Of a stretch of 22,711 bases of DNA, positions 1 through 8,226 are shown piece after piece. This DNA comes from UBA6168 sp964442355. GTDB taxonomy: Bacteria; Bacteroidota; Bacteroidia; Chitinophagales; Saprospiraceae. The notes below the pieces were generated by a model. The model was not told the origin of the DNA. It saw only the letters and a list, made by a program, of their open reading frames with translations, and ran no database searches. Made by a program: the position numbers and the translations under genes. How positions within the stretch are numbered: the stretch's first letter is position 1; every line of letters starts with the position of its first letter. The stretch is from NCBI GenBank assembly GCA_964442355.1, contig CAYTZS010000072.1, forward strand, positions 1 through 22,711, written 5' to 3'.

Positions 1-10
1 GCCCCTTTTT

Positions 11-1960
11 TTATGCTAAATCCAGCTTCAAAATATGAAGCGGAAACTTGTCCAATCTGAGTTCCACAAAGTTCCAGTCGTTGAACCAGTGGTAGGTTTC
101 ATTTGTGAGCAGGTCGGTCACTTCCAAGTTGAACCATTTGCCTCGGAGGCCAAGCAGGTCTTTCGGTACCTCCACGTAGCCACTGTGGTTGCGTTCTGGG
201 TCGAGGTTGACGATGCACCAGATGATGTTTTTCAAGTCGGGCGTGGCTCGCACAAAACTGATCATGTGGTCGTTGTCCGTACCCGTAAAAGTCAGGTTGA
301 ATATGTTGTGCATCGCAGGGTTGTCCCGCCTGATTTTGTTCAGCTTGGTGATAAAATCGGTGACCCTGTTCTTAGCCGACCAGTCATGATTAACTATTTC
401 ATACTTCTCCGAGTGGTTGTAGCGCTCTTTGCTGCCAGGGAACCGCTGGTTGTACATCAACTCGAAGGCAGGTCCGTAAACGCCACAGTTGGAAGAAATC
501 ATTGAGGCGAGTGCGTACTGGAGCATGAAAGCGTTTGGGCCTTTGTCAGCCAGATAGCTCGGTAAGATGTCTGGTGTGTTGGTGAAAAAGTTGGGGTGCA
601 GGTACTCGCTGATGTCACCATCAATGATTTCAGTGAGGTAACGTTGCAGGTCATGCTTGTTCGAGTTGCGCCAAATGAAGTACGTAAACGACTGGTTGAA
701 GCCCACTTTTGCCAATTCCTCCTGAATCACGGAGCGGGTAAATGCGCCAGAGATGAAAATTACTTCCGGGTAGGCAGCCTGAACTTCTACTATCAGCCAA
801 TTCCAGAAGCTAAACGGCTGGTGGTGTGGTGTACTGGCGTAGAAAATCTTGACGCCCTTTTCAGCCCAAAACAGGAAGATGTTCTTCATTTCATCCCACA
901 GCCCTCGCCAATCGTCGCACTCAAAATTGAAGTCCACGATGTCTTGGTAGTATAGCGGAGGTACTTCCTCAACAGCCAGTCGGCCATCAGGTAGGTGGTT
1001 GAACCAATTAGGGTGCTCTTGGATATAGGGGTGGTCGGCAGAGCAGCGCAGGCTGATGTCGAGCGCAACCTCCATGCCGAGCTTGCTTGCCTGCCCAACC
1101 AATGTTTCAAAGTCTTGCATCGTGCCGAGCAATGGGTTCACGGTCATGTGGCCGCCCTCTGCGCTGCCGACTGACCAAGGTGAACCGACGTCATTTGGCT
1201 CGGCCACGACATTGTTGTTTTTGCCCTTCCGGTTGGTTTTTCCAATTGGAAAAATTGGAGGCAAAAACAGCACGTCAAACCCCATGTCGGCAATGCGGGG
1301 GAGCAGCGCTTTGCAGTCGCTGAAGGTGCCGTGTTGTCCAGGTATTGGGCTTGCCGAACGAGGAAACATCAAATACCAAGTGCTGAAAAGTTCCTTAGGG
1401 CGGCCTACCCGTATCAGCATGTTTTTGTCAAAAACAGTTGGGTATTGCTTCAATCGGCATTGGCCCAAAAGATTTGCGGCTTCGGTGCTCAATAAAATCT
1501 CAGTTGCCTCCTTGTAGTTGGCTGGATTTTCCATCAGCTTCACCCAACTCAGCAGGAGCTTGGAATTTGCTTTTTCGGCTTGTTCAGCAGCTTTTTTCAG
1601 CCAGACTGTACCCCTCAGCATATCGTTTGACAGGTTTTGGCCAGCATTGCTTTTCCATTGAAAACCGTGATACCAAGATGCTACATGATCCACCCATGCC
1701 TCGATACGATATTGGTAAAAGCCTTCTTTTTCTACGATGAAGGTACCTTCCCACTGTTCGTTTTGGGTGGGGTTCATGGAGGTTTCGTGCCAAGTTGTGT
1801 CGCCTTCGTGTTTGTAAACGATGGTAGCCCGGAGGATGTCGTCTCCGTCGCAGTAAATATCAGCAGAGACCTTCACTTCTTCTCCGGGAATGCGCTTGAG
1901 GTAATAGCTTCCGTCTGAAAGTAGTGGTTTGACGTTGGTAATAATTGCACGGTTTCTCAT
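11..1960 (-). CDS. GlgE-family alpha-1,4-glucan:maltose-1-P maltosyltransferase homologue, probably catalytically inactive
   Basis: 649 residues, close to the usual GlgE length (about 660), with the family order: N-terminal beta domain (about 1-110), GH13 (beta/alpha)8 core (about 190-540) and C-terminal beta domain. Recognisable family blocks are SPWSVGSAEGGH, YYQDIVDFNF, GVKIFYASTPHHQPFSFW, PEVIFISGAFTR and NTPDIL. Active GlgE transfers maltose from maltose-1-phosphate to glucan ends in the trehalose-to-glucan pathway. In this protein the block usually reading RVDNPH reads YASTPH, so the nucleophile Asp is Ser376. The block usually reading AEAFTR reads SGAFTR, so the acid/base Glu is Gly405. 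The 29-residue spacing matches D394/E423 of Streptomyces GlgE. The third acidic residue, Asp464 in NTPDIL, remains. The phosphate-binding ENPPKKY block reads EVPPLYY (Val333, Leu336). The frame is intact, so I infer a retained pseudoenzyme or an altered function. A good promoter lies upstream. The reading frame ends 10 bases from the window edge, so any glg/tre neighbours would be outside. Confidence 0.88.
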   Translation of the reverse strand: MRNRAIITNVKPLLSDGSYYLKRIPGEEVKVSADIYCDGDDILRATIVYKHEGDTTWHETSMNPTQNEQWEGTFIVEKEGFYQYRIEAWVDHVASWYHGFQWKSNAGQNLSNDMLRGTVWLKKAAEQAEKANSKLLLSWVKLMENPANYKEATEILLSTEAANLLGQCRLKQYPTVFDKNMLIRVGRPKELFSTWYLMFPRSASPIPGQHGTFSDCKALLPRIADMGFDVLFLPPIFPIGKTNRKGKNNNVVAEPNDVGSPWSVGSAEGGHMTVNPLLGTMQDFETLVGQASKLGMEVALDISLRCSADHPYIQEHPNWFNHLPDGRLAVEEVPPLYYQDIVDFNFECDDWRGLWDEMKNIFLFWAEKGVKIFYASTPHHQPFSFWNWLIVEVQAAYPEVIFISGAFTRSVIQEELAKVGFNQSFTYFIWRNSNKHDLQRYLTEIIDGDISEYLHPNFFTNTPDILPSYLADKGPNAFMLQYALASMISSNCGVYGPAFELMYNQRFPGSKERYNHSEKYEIVNHDWSAKNRVTDFITKLNKIRRDNPAMHNIFNLTFTGTDNDHMISFVRATPDLKNIIWCIVNLDPERNHSGYVEVPKDLLGLRGKWFNLEVTDLLTNETYHWFNDWNFVELRLDKFPLHILKLDLA

Positions 1961-2021
1961 TTGCAGTGAGTATCTGATGGTTAAATATTTTGATGGATTT
2001 GGAGCAAATCTACTCCCCGTT

Positions 2022-2053
2022 CAAAGGTAAACCCAAGTTTCTATTGAGCCAAA
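2022..2053 (-). promoter_or_regulatory. Bacteroidota-type promoter of the GlgE-like gene
   Basis: On the minus strand TTTG (2053-2050) is followed after exactly 20 bases by TACCTTTG (2029-2022). This matches the Bacteroidota -33/-7 consensus TTTG-N(17-23)-TAnnTTTG perfectly. Transcription would begin near 2016, giving a leader of about 56 nt. A second perfect -7 match, TAGATTTG, lies at 2012-2005, but its nearest upstream element is only TTGG. The promoter lies between the pnp terminator and the GlgE-like gene, so that gene is probably transcribed separately. Confidence 0.6.
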
Positions 2054-2095
2054 TATTTGCGCTAATTGCAATTAATTAGGGCTGTGATTAAAATC

Positions 2096-2128
2096 AAAAC
2101 GGCCAAACATGGTTAGTCTGGCCGTTTT
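2096..2128 (-). terminator. Intrinsic terminator of pnp
   Basis: A 10-bp perfect stem, AAAACGGCCA (2096-2105) with TGGCCGTTTT (2119-2128), encloses a 13-nt loop. On the minus strand it is followed by a T-rich stretch interrupted by GA. It lies about 48 nt beyond the pnp stop codon. It could also act on the plus strand, where the T run is TTTTT, but no plus-strand gene ends here. Confidence 0.75.
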
Positions 2129-2175
2129 TATCGAATTGAAAATCAATTGTTTATATAAACTTGGTTTTGGCTGGA

Positions 2176-4467
2176 TTATCTCCTGCCGCCACCTCCACCG
2201 CCACGGAAGCCACCGCCACCGCCTCCGCGGTTACCGCCACCTCCGCCGCCATTGCCACGGAAGCCACCACCTCCGCCGCCACGTGGCCTGCCACCGCCGT
2301 CACCTTCTTCAAGGTATTCATCGTCGGTTGGCATCGTACCATCAGGCTTGACCATGAGTGCTTTCCTTGAAAGGCGGAACTTGCCAGTAGTCTTGTCAAT
2401 ACCAATCAACTTGACTTTAACTGGGTCGCCTTCCTGGAAAACATCTTCCACTTTGTCGATGCGGGTGTGCGACATTTCAGTCACGTGCAAGAGGCCGCTC
2501 TTGCCGCTGAAGTCAACGAAAACGCCGTAAGGCATTACCGTTTTCACCACTGCTTCGTACACGTCGCCGACAGATGGCGTGAAGGTAATTGAACGGACCC
2601 TTGCGAGGGCAGCGTCAATGTTCGCCTTGTTCGGGCTGGCAATGGTGACACGGCCTTGGTCGCCAATTTCTTCGATATTGATGATGGTGCCAGTCGTGCT
2701 CTGGATTTCCTGGATGATTTTACCACCAGGCCCGATGACTGCACCGATGAAGCTCTTGTCAATGAACATCTCCACGATACGCGGTGCATGTGGCTTGAGG
2801 TCCTCACGTGGCTCAGCCATCGCTTCTGCCATTTTGGACAAAATGTGCAAGCGACCTTCTTTGGCTTGGACAAGTGCTTTTTCAAGTACTTCGTAGCTGA
2901 GGCCATCAATCTTGATGTCCATTTGGCAACCGCAGATACCGTCAACAGTTCCAGTAACTTTGAAGTCCATGTCACCCAATGCGTCCTCGTCACCGAGGAT
3001 GTCGCTCAAGATGGCGTATTTGTCGCCTTCGGCAATCATGCCCATGGCAATACCGGAAATGGCTTTTTTGACAGGAACACCGGCATCCATCAATGCCAGT
3101 GAGCCAGCACAAACGGTTGCCATTGAAGATGAACCGTTGCTTTCCAAGATGTCGGAAACAACCCGAACCGTGTACGGGAACGCATCTGGCATGGTCATTT
3201 TCAACGAGCGGCTGGCGAGGTTGGCGTGGCCAATCTCACGGCGACCAGGTGCACGAAGCGGTTTGGTCTCACCAGTTGAAAATGGTGGGAAGTTGTAGTG
3301 CAGGATGAATTTTTCGAAGTAAATCTCCATGGCCGTGTCAATCATGGATTCGTCCAACTTGGTACCAAGCGTGACCGTCGTCAATGATTGTGTCTCACCA
3401 CGGGTGAACAATGCTGAACCGTGTGGAGAAGGCAGGTAGTCCGTTTCGCACCAGATGTGGCGGATGTCGCTAGGCTTGCGACCATCGAGGCGTACCCCAT
3501 CGGTCAGCACCATGTTGCGAACCACCTTCTTTTTCAGGTTTTCCAGAGCCTCTTTGATGTAACCAGTGTTTTCTGCCATGAACTCTTCACCTTTTTCAGT
3601 GGTAAAAGTTTCAATAACGCTCTTCTTGATTTCATCAAAACGGTCTTTGCGGTCGTGCTTATCGAGGAACCCTTTGGATACTTCGTAAATCTTGTCCTTG
3701 GCCAACTCGGCAATCCGGGTATCAATTTCCTCAATCACGGTGACTGGGGTTACTTCACGTTTGGTGAGCGCCTTGCCACCCACTATTTGAGCAAGCGCAA
3801 GTTGAGCGTTGCACTGAACCTTGATAGCCTCGTGTGCAATTTTGATGGCTGCAACAAGGTCGCTTTCTGAGCATTCCTTGGATTCGCCTTCCACCATCAT
3901 GATGTTGTTCAAATCGGCAGCTACGATAATGTTGATGTCAGAGGTGGCAGCAGCAGCCTTACCTGGATTCACGACGAACTCACCGTTGATGCGGGCAACC
4001 CGAACTTCCGAAATGGGGCCAGCCCAAGGGATGTCGGAAAGCGTCAGTGCAGTGGATGCAGCTAGTGCGGCATAGGCATCGGGCAATGTGTCTTTTTCGC
4101 CAGAAATAAGCTGGATGATAACCTGTGTTTCGCACATGTAACCGTCAGGGAACAGCGGGCGAATAGCGCGGTCAACGAGACGGGAAATCAACACTTCGTA
4201 ATCAGACAATTTGGCTTCCCGGCGGAAAAAGTTGCCTGGGATACGACCAGCGCTGGCAAATTTTTCCATGTAATCAACTGACAGTGGGAAGAAAGCTTGG
4301 CCTTCTTTGGCCTCTCTTGCACTCACCACAGTGGCCAGCAGCATGGTGTCGCCGACTCTCACGACGACAGAGCCATCGGCTTGGGCAGCAAGCTTGCCCG
4401 TCTCGATGGTCACCTCTTTGCCATCAGGCAATTTGAACGAGGTGGTGGTTGGAATTTGTTTACCCAT
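2176..4467 (-). CDS. pnp: Polyribonucleotide nucleotidyltransferase (PNPase)
   Basis: 763 residues. Phosphorolytic 3'-to-5' exoribonuclease that degrades mRNA with inorganic phosphate and can also add 3' tails; it acts in the cytoplasm, usually as a trimer. Two RNase PH domains are followed by a KH domain with the GxxG loop at 579-582 (IGPGGK) and an S1 domain (about 634-705). The active-site block GDEDALGDMDFK carries Asp495, Asp501 and Lys503, equivalent to E. coli D486, D492 and K494. The last 44 residues (720-763) are almost only Gly and Arg (RGG/FRG units), an extension beyond the S1 domain. It lies downstream of rpsO, the classic rpsO-pnp order, with a hairpin between them. Small hairpins in its leader may be sites of self-control, as known for E. 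coli pnp; that is inference. Confidence 0.97.
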   Translation of the reverse strand: MGKQIPTTTSFKLPDGKEVTIETGKLAAQADGSVVVRVGDTMLLATVVSAREAKEGQAFFPLSVDYMEKFASAGRIPGNFFRREAKLSDYEVLISRLVDRAIRPLFPDGYMCETQVIIQLISGEKDTLPDAYAALAASTALTLSDIPWAGPISEVRVARINGEFVVNPGKAAAATSDINIIVAADLNNIMMVEGESKECSESDLVAAIKIAHEAIKVQCNAQLALAQIVGGKALTKREVTPVTVIEEIDTRIAELAKDKIYEVSKGFLDKHDRKDRFDEIKKSVIETFTTEKGEEFMAENTGYIKEALENLKKKVVRNMVLTDGVRLDGRKPSDIRHIWCETDYLPSPHGSALFTRGETQSLTTVTLGTKLDESMIDTAMEIYFEKFILHYNFPPFSTGETKPLRAPGRREIGHANLASRSLKMTMPDAFPYTVRVVSDILESNGSSSMATVCAGSLALMDAGVPVKKAISGIAMGMIAEGDKYAILSDILGDEDALGDMDFKVTGTVDGICGCQMDIKIDGLSYEVLEKALVQAKEGRLHILSKMAEAMAEPREDLKPHAPRIVEMFIDKSFIGAVIGPGGKIIQEIQSTTGTIINIEEIGDQGRVTIASPNKANIDAALARVRSITFTPSVGDVYEAVVKTVMPYGVFVDFSGKSGLLHVTEMSHTRIDKVEDVFQEGDPVKVKLIGIDKTTGKFRLSRKALMVKPDGTMPTDDEYLEEGDGGGRPRGGGGGGFRGNGGGGGGNRGGGGGGFRGGGGGGRR

Positions 4468-4522
4468 TTTAAAACTTGAGTGATTGTGGCCTAGCAGTTT
4501 ACCAGACCGGATTATGTAAGAT

Positions 4523-4563
4523 ATTGTTTATAACAATTTGTGTGTTGGTCGGTGAAGACCAAC
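4523..4563 (-). promoter_or_regulatory. Two tandem small hairpins in the pnp leader
   Basis: First hairpin: ATTGTT (4523-4528) and AACAAT (4532-4537) with a 3-nt loop. Second hairpin: GTTGGTC (4544-4550) and GACCAAC (4557-4563) with a 6-nt loop. Both are perfect and lie 56-96 nt upstream of the pnp start codon. In E. coli the pnp leader folds into an RNase III substrate used for autoregulation. These stems are short, so a similar role is only a possibility. Confidence 0.35.
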
Positions 4564-4644
4564 TGACTCGGATAACGTGATTTACAATACAGACTGACTT
4601 TGGGTGTTAGCCCATTTGGTTTGTCAGCTGTTTTGTAAAAAGGA

Positions 4645-4687
4645 AAAACCGGAACAAGCTCCATTCGCCGGAACAAGTTCCGGTTTT
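4645..4687 (-). terminator. rpsO terminator / attenuator-like hairpin between rpsO and pnp
   Basis: An 11-bp perfect stem, AAAACCGGAAC (4645-4655) with GTTCCGGTTTT (4677-4687), starts 7 nt after the rpsO stop. On the minus strand it runs into CCTTTTT. The 21-nt loop contains a second copy of the 10-mer CCGGAACAAG (4668-4677; first copy 4649-4658). The inner palindrome GGAACAAGTTCC (4670-4681) can therefore form a competing short hairpin that would disrupt the long stem. Confidence 0.7.
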
Positions 4688-4693
4688 CGTTTT

Positions 4694-4969
4694 TTAACCA
4701 CGGATACCAAGTTCTTGGATTAGCGCACGGTACTTTGTGATGTCTTTGCGCTTCAGGTACTCCAGCAAGCTTTTGCGCTTACCTACCATCATGAGTAGGC
4801 TGCGGCGGGTTGCATGGTCCTTCTTGAACTTGTTGAGGTGCTCGGAAAGGCTTTTGATGCGGAAAGTGAAAAGTGCTATTTGGCCTTCGATTGAACCGGT
4901 GTTGTGTTCGCTGCCACCGTACTTAGAGAAGATTTCTTGCTTCTTCTCAATTGAAAGATAAATTGCCAT
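4694..4969 (-). CDS. rpsO: Small ribosomal subunit protein S15
   Basis: 91 residues, the normal S15 length of about 89. It binds 16S rRNA helices 20-22 early in assembly of the small-subunit platform. Family blocks seen include GSIEGQIALFTFRI, LSEHLNKFKKDHATRRSLL, GKRKSLLEYL and the C-terminal LGIRG. The start is the ATG giving MAIYLSIEKK; an upstream in-frame ATG at 4996 would add nine residues (MFFAHFLFS) that do not belong to the family. A TACCTTTG promoter element lies about 180 bases upstream, and pnp follows downstream. In E. coli S15 represses its own translation at the leader; a long leader of about 170 nt would leave room for that here, but I could not show a binding structure. Confidence 0.97.
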   Translation of the reverse strand: MAIYLSIEKKQEIFSKYGGSEHNTGSIEGQIALFTFRIKSLSEHLNKFKKDHATRRSLLMMVGKRKSLLEYLKRKDITKYRALIQELGIRG

Positions 4970-5148
4970 TGAAAATAAAAAATGTGCAAAAAACATCGCT
5001 CATGGCGCTGTAACTTATTGACAATCAGTAAATTGGATTCATAATTTTGCTTAGCAAATTTTTGTGAAACCAAAAATTACAGCCCATCAACTCATTCCAT
5101 GAGTCTGTTTTTAGCCGTTAGTGATTACGGAAATCAGTTACAGCGGCG

Positions 5149-5156
5149 CAAAGGTA
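5149..5156 (-). promoter_or_regulatory. -7 element of the rpsO promoter
   Basis: TACCTTTG on the minus strand, followed by CGCC, is a perfect match to TAnnTTTG and has the TTTGC extension common in this phylum. No clear TTTG stands at the -33 distance; TCTG is the nearest. Transcription from about 5143 would give a leader of about 174 nt. Confidence 0.5.
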
Positions 5157-5247
5157 CAGTTTTTTACTACACAGACTACCATGATGTTTAATTTGTTTTT
5201 ACAAAATGTTTGAGGATTTTGGATGCAAATGAAATCGCCAGTGCAAT

Positions 5248-5255
5248 TATTTTTG
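5248..5255 (+). promoter_or_regulatory. -7 element of the FG-GAP protein gene
   Basis: TATTTTTG, followed by CG, matches TAnnTTTG perfectly and would place the transcript start about 15 nt before the ATG at 5278. The nearest upstream TTTG (5218-5221) is 26 bases away, longer than the usual spacing. Confidence 0.4.
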
Positions 5256-5277
5256 CGTCAAAGGCAAAAATATTCAC

Positions 5278-7116
5278 ATGAAGTACGCAACACTTACCCT
5301 CGTCCTTTGCTTCGCAACTTGGTTTCATGTCATTTCGCAAATCAGCTTCACAGACATGACAATCCCAGCAGGGCTTAGTCAAGTCGGTTTGAACTACGGA
5401 GTAGCTACAGCTGACTTCAACAACGACGGGTTCGATGATATTTTTGCAACACGGATGTTTGAGCAAGGCACCCTCCATATGAACAATGGTGATGGCTCTT
5501 TTTCAGACATCACAGTTCAGGCTGGCATCTTTACTGCACCAACGGCCCAGTTCGCAGTTTGGGGGGATGTCAACAATGACGGTTGGCTCGACCTTTTCCT
5601 TGGAGCTAGGGATGACAACAATGCCCTGTACGTCAACAACCAAGACGGTACTTTCACCGACATTGCCTCGTCGGCGGGCGTTTCTTTGGGTGGTAAGGTG
5701 AAAGCGGCACTTTTTGCTGATGTGGACATGGACGGCTGGCTCGACATCTATGTTGCACGATTGGGGTTGGAGAACATCCTCTACCGAAACAACGGAACCC
5801 CAAGCGGTGCAGGCATCACTTTTTCTGATTTTACGGCAATCTCTGGAGCGACTGACCCATTGATATCCATGGGTGCTGTATTTTTTGATTACGACAATGA
5901 TGGCGACCCCGACCTCTACTTAACGCACGATGCCAATATCCCGAACATATTATACCGCAATAATGGCAATGGAACGTTTGCTAATGTTTCAGTGATTTCT
6001 GGGGCAAACGTGGCCTCCATGGCTATGGGTGTTGATGTTGGTGACATCAACAATGATGGCTGGCTCGACATCTACATTACCAACCTTGGGTCGAATACTT
6101 TGCTGCTTAACAATGGCAATGGTTATTTCTACAATATTACCCAATCGGCAGGTGTGGGCGACCCAGGGATGGGGTGGGGCTGCAGTTTTTTTGACTTCGA
6201 CAACGACGGCTGGCAAGACATCTATATGGCAAACGACAGCTATTTCTCACCCTTCCCAAATCTGCTTTACCGTAACAACTGCAACCCCACGCCTGCTGGT
6301 GTCACTTATAATGTGGTGAGTGAAAACACCGTGCTTCACAGTATGGAAGGCGGGTACGGCTTTGGGTGTTTTGATTACAACAATGATGGCCTACAGGATA
6401 TTTATCTCGCAAATTATGGCGGAACGATAGGCAACCAGCTTTTCAAAAACAATGAGGCAAATGGCAATAATTGGTTGAAAGTCAAAGTGATTGGCGTTGA
6501 AAGCAATGCGGCGGGTATTGGTGCAAGGGTGCAGCTCAAAATCGGCAACTTGAAACTGACAGAGGAAGTGGTAGCAGGCAGCGGATGGGCATCGCAAAAT
6601 AGCTTGGTTCAACATTTTGGTCTCGGTGTTGCGGATGTAGTTGATTTAGTGACTGTCCGTTGGCCAAGCGGAATCATTGACAGCTTCGAGAATGTGGCAG
6701 CCAACCAACTATTGGAAGTGACCGAGGGTGAATCGGATATTATCGTGGTTGACCCACCAGACCCGACTCCTGCCCCAGATACCTTGGCATGGATTGAACC
6801 TATTCAAGGGCCTACTCCGACCGAGGATCCAACATCGGTGGAGGAGCAGGCGACAGAACAAGCTTTTGAACTTTGGCCAAACCCAGCCTCTCAATACCTT
6901 TATCTTCGTTTCAATGGAATGGCTTTCCCTGACAATTCATTGAAAATCAGATTGTTCCATGCTGATGGACAAGCTGTAGATGCGGAAATAGTGTCCCTTT
7001 CAAGTGTAGCATCAACCACTTTTAGATTGGACGCTACTGCGCTCCCAACTGGATTGTATGTTTTGCAAGTGATTGCAGGCGGAGAGGTGTTCAACAAGGT
7101 GTTTTTGAAAAATTAG
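5278..7116 (+). CDS. Secreted FG-GAP/VCBS-repeat protein with ASPIC/UnbV domain and type IX sorting domain
   Basis: 612 residues. The N-terminus (MKYATLTLVLCFATWFHVIS) looks like a signal peptide cleaved near residue 20-21. Seven Asp-rich FG-GAP calcium-loop repeats of the type DxNxDGxxDIY start near residues 46, 97, 148, 204, 256, 306 and 366, consistent with a seven-bladed beta-propeller. An ASPIC/UnbV domain spans about 397-484, with VRWPSG and an NQLLEV end. A Pro/Thr/Glu-rich linker (about 493-525) leads to a C-terminal type A sorting domain (about 529-612) with ELWPNPAS and a final LPTGLYVLQVIAGG...KVFLKN. The protein should cross the outer membrane by the type IX system and be attached or released; its ligand is unknown. 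It ends 8 bases from the stop of convergent recF, with no terminator of its own visible. Confidence 0.93.
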   Translation: MKYATLTLVLCFATWFHVISQISFTDMTIPAGLSQVGLNYGVATADFNNDGFDDIFATRMFEQGTLHMNNGDGSFSDITVQAGIFTAPTAQFAVWGDVNNDGWLDLFLGARDDNNALYVNNQDGTFTDIASSAGVSLGGKVKAALFADVDMDGWLDIYVARLGLENILYRNNGTPSGAGITFSDFTAISGATDPLISMGAVFFDYDNDGDPDLYLTHDANIPNILYRNNGNGTFANVSVISGANVASMAMGVDVGDINNDGWLDIYITNLGSNTLLLNNGNGYFYNITQSAGVGDPGMGWGCSFFDFDNDGWQDIYMANDSYFSPFPNLLYRNNCNPTPAGVTYNVVSENTVLHSMEGGYGFGCFDYNNDGLQDIYLANYGGTIGNQLFKNNEANGNNWLKVKVIGVESNAAGIGARVQLKIGNLKLTEEVVAGSGWASQNSLVQHFGLGVADVVDLVTVRWPSGIIDSFENVAANQLLEVTEGESDIIVVDPPDPTPAPDTLAWIEPIQGPTPTEDPTSVEEQATEQAFELWPNPASQYLYLRFNGMAFPDNSLKIRLFHADGQAVDAEIVSLSSVASTTFRLDATALPTGLYVLQVIAGGEVFNKVFLKN

Positions 7117-7124
7117 CGGAAAAG

Positions 7125-8222
7125 TCAGCCGAGGGCTGCTCCATTTTCGATGGTGAGTTTTTTATAGGCTCCACCGAAATTGCTTGCCATTTCCTCCGCC
7201 CGCTCAGGGTGGGTGTCAGTGATGAAGACTTGGCCAAAATCGCCCTTGACCAGCAATTCAATTAACTGGCTTGCACGGCGGTCGTCCAGCTTGTCAAACA
7301 AATCATCGAGCAGCAAGATTGGCAGTTTTAGCTTGTGCTGGCGCAAAAGTTCGTATTGTGCCAATTTCATCGCCAAAACAAACGACTTGAGCTGTCCCTG
7401 GGAAGCAAAGCGTTTTAGTGGCAGGTTTTTTAGGTGAAAGACTAAGTCATCCTTATGGATACCCACACTGGTTCTTTGCAAAATCCTATCTTTATCGGTC
7501 GTTTTCTCCAGCATTTCCTGCAAATCGCCGTATTCGAGTTGTGAGCGGTAGGCACATTCTACGGGTTCTGCCTCATCGCTTATACTTGCGTAGAATTTGT
7601 TGAAGGCAGGCTGGAACTGTTCGATAAACCATCTTCTGCGTTCAAAAACATACTTCGAAGCTTCTACAAGCTGGTGGTTGAACGTTTCCAGTAATAATGC
7701 ATTAAAGCCACCTTGCTCCGCAAATTGGCGGAGCAGCGCATTCCTTTTGTCCAAAATTCGGTTGTAAGTTACCAATGAATCGAGGTAGTTGTGGTCGAGT
7801 TGGCAGAGGGTATTGTCCATGAATCGGCGGCGTTCCTCGCTACCTTCGAGTGCCAAGGCAGTATCGTCTGGTGCTTGAAACACGACGGGCAGGAGGCCCA
7901 CATGGTCGGATAGGCGAGGGTAGGGCACGCCATTGCGTTCTATGGTTTTTTGGTCGCCGGGGACTATTTTGGCGACTATTTTTTCTGATTTTTCCAGTGA
8001 AAAACGGCCTTCCAAGCGAAAGAATGTTTCACCTTTTCGAACCACATTTTTGTCAGTACTTTGGAAATGGCTTTTGCCCATGCAGAGGTAGTAAACGGCG
8101 TCGAGCAGGTTCGTTTTGCCCATTCCATTCAAACCTGAAATCAGGTTGAGCCGCTCAGAGAAGTCAATTGACTGAAACTCGTAGTTCCTAAAATTGGTGA
8201 GTTTTATTTGCTGCAGGTGCAT
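7125..8222 (-). CDS. recF: DNA replication and repair protein RecF
   Basis: 365 residues, the usual RecF length. SMC-like ATPase that binds gapped DNA with RecR and helps load RecA. Walker A GLNGMGKT is at 30-37, the ABC signature SQGQLKS at 274-280, and Walker B ILLLDDLFDKLD at 302-313 (Asp306/Asp307), followed by the VFITDTHPE block. The start is the ATG at 8222 (MHLQQIKLTNFRNY), which aligns with RecF openings such as the family's LTNFRNY. A longer frame to 8297 is open, but its extra 25 codons run through a strong terminator hairpin and encode unrelated sequence. A TACATTTG element sits 4 bases before this ATG, suggesting a very short or absent leader. recF is not next to dnaA/dnaN/gyrB here, which is common in this phylum. 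Confidence 0.95.
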   Translation of the reverse strand: MHLQQIKLTNFRNYEFQSIDFSERLNLISGLNGMGKTNLLDAVYYLCMGKSHFQSTDKNVVRKGETFFRLEGRFSLEKSEKIVAKIVPGDQKTIERNGVPYPRLSDHVGLLPVVFQAPDDTALALEGSEERRRFMDNTLCQLDHNYLDSLVTYNRILDKRNALLRQFAEQGGFNALLLETFNHQLVEASKYVFERRRWFIEQFQPAFNKFYASISDEAEPVECAYRSQLEYGDLQEMLEKTTDKDRILQRTSVGIHKDDLVFHLKNLPLKRFASQGQLKSFVLAMKLAQYELLRQHKLKLPILLLDDLFDKLDDRRASQLIELLVKGDFGQVFITDTHPERAEEMASNFGGAYKKLTIENGAALG

Positions 8223-8226
8223 CGGG

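Larger units (their letters stand above)
4970..5277. other. Divergent intergenic region between rpsO and the FG-GAP protein gene
   Basis: 308 bases with no supported gene. It holds a minus-strand promoter element for rpsO (5149-5156) and a plus-strand element for the secreted protein (5248-5255). The rest is AT-rich, and I see no RNA gene or repeat in it. Confidence 0.6.

Noticed and set aside
2186..2300. GC-rich repeated DNA that might be a tandem-repeat element
   Set aside because: The repeats are explained by the Gly/Arg-rich tail of PNPase in a continuous reading frame.
5413..6400. Repeated Asp/Asn-rich DNA segments as a possible recombination array
   Set aside because: They are protein-level FG-GAP repeats with diverged codons, so there is no DNA-level repeat beyond short conserved stretches.
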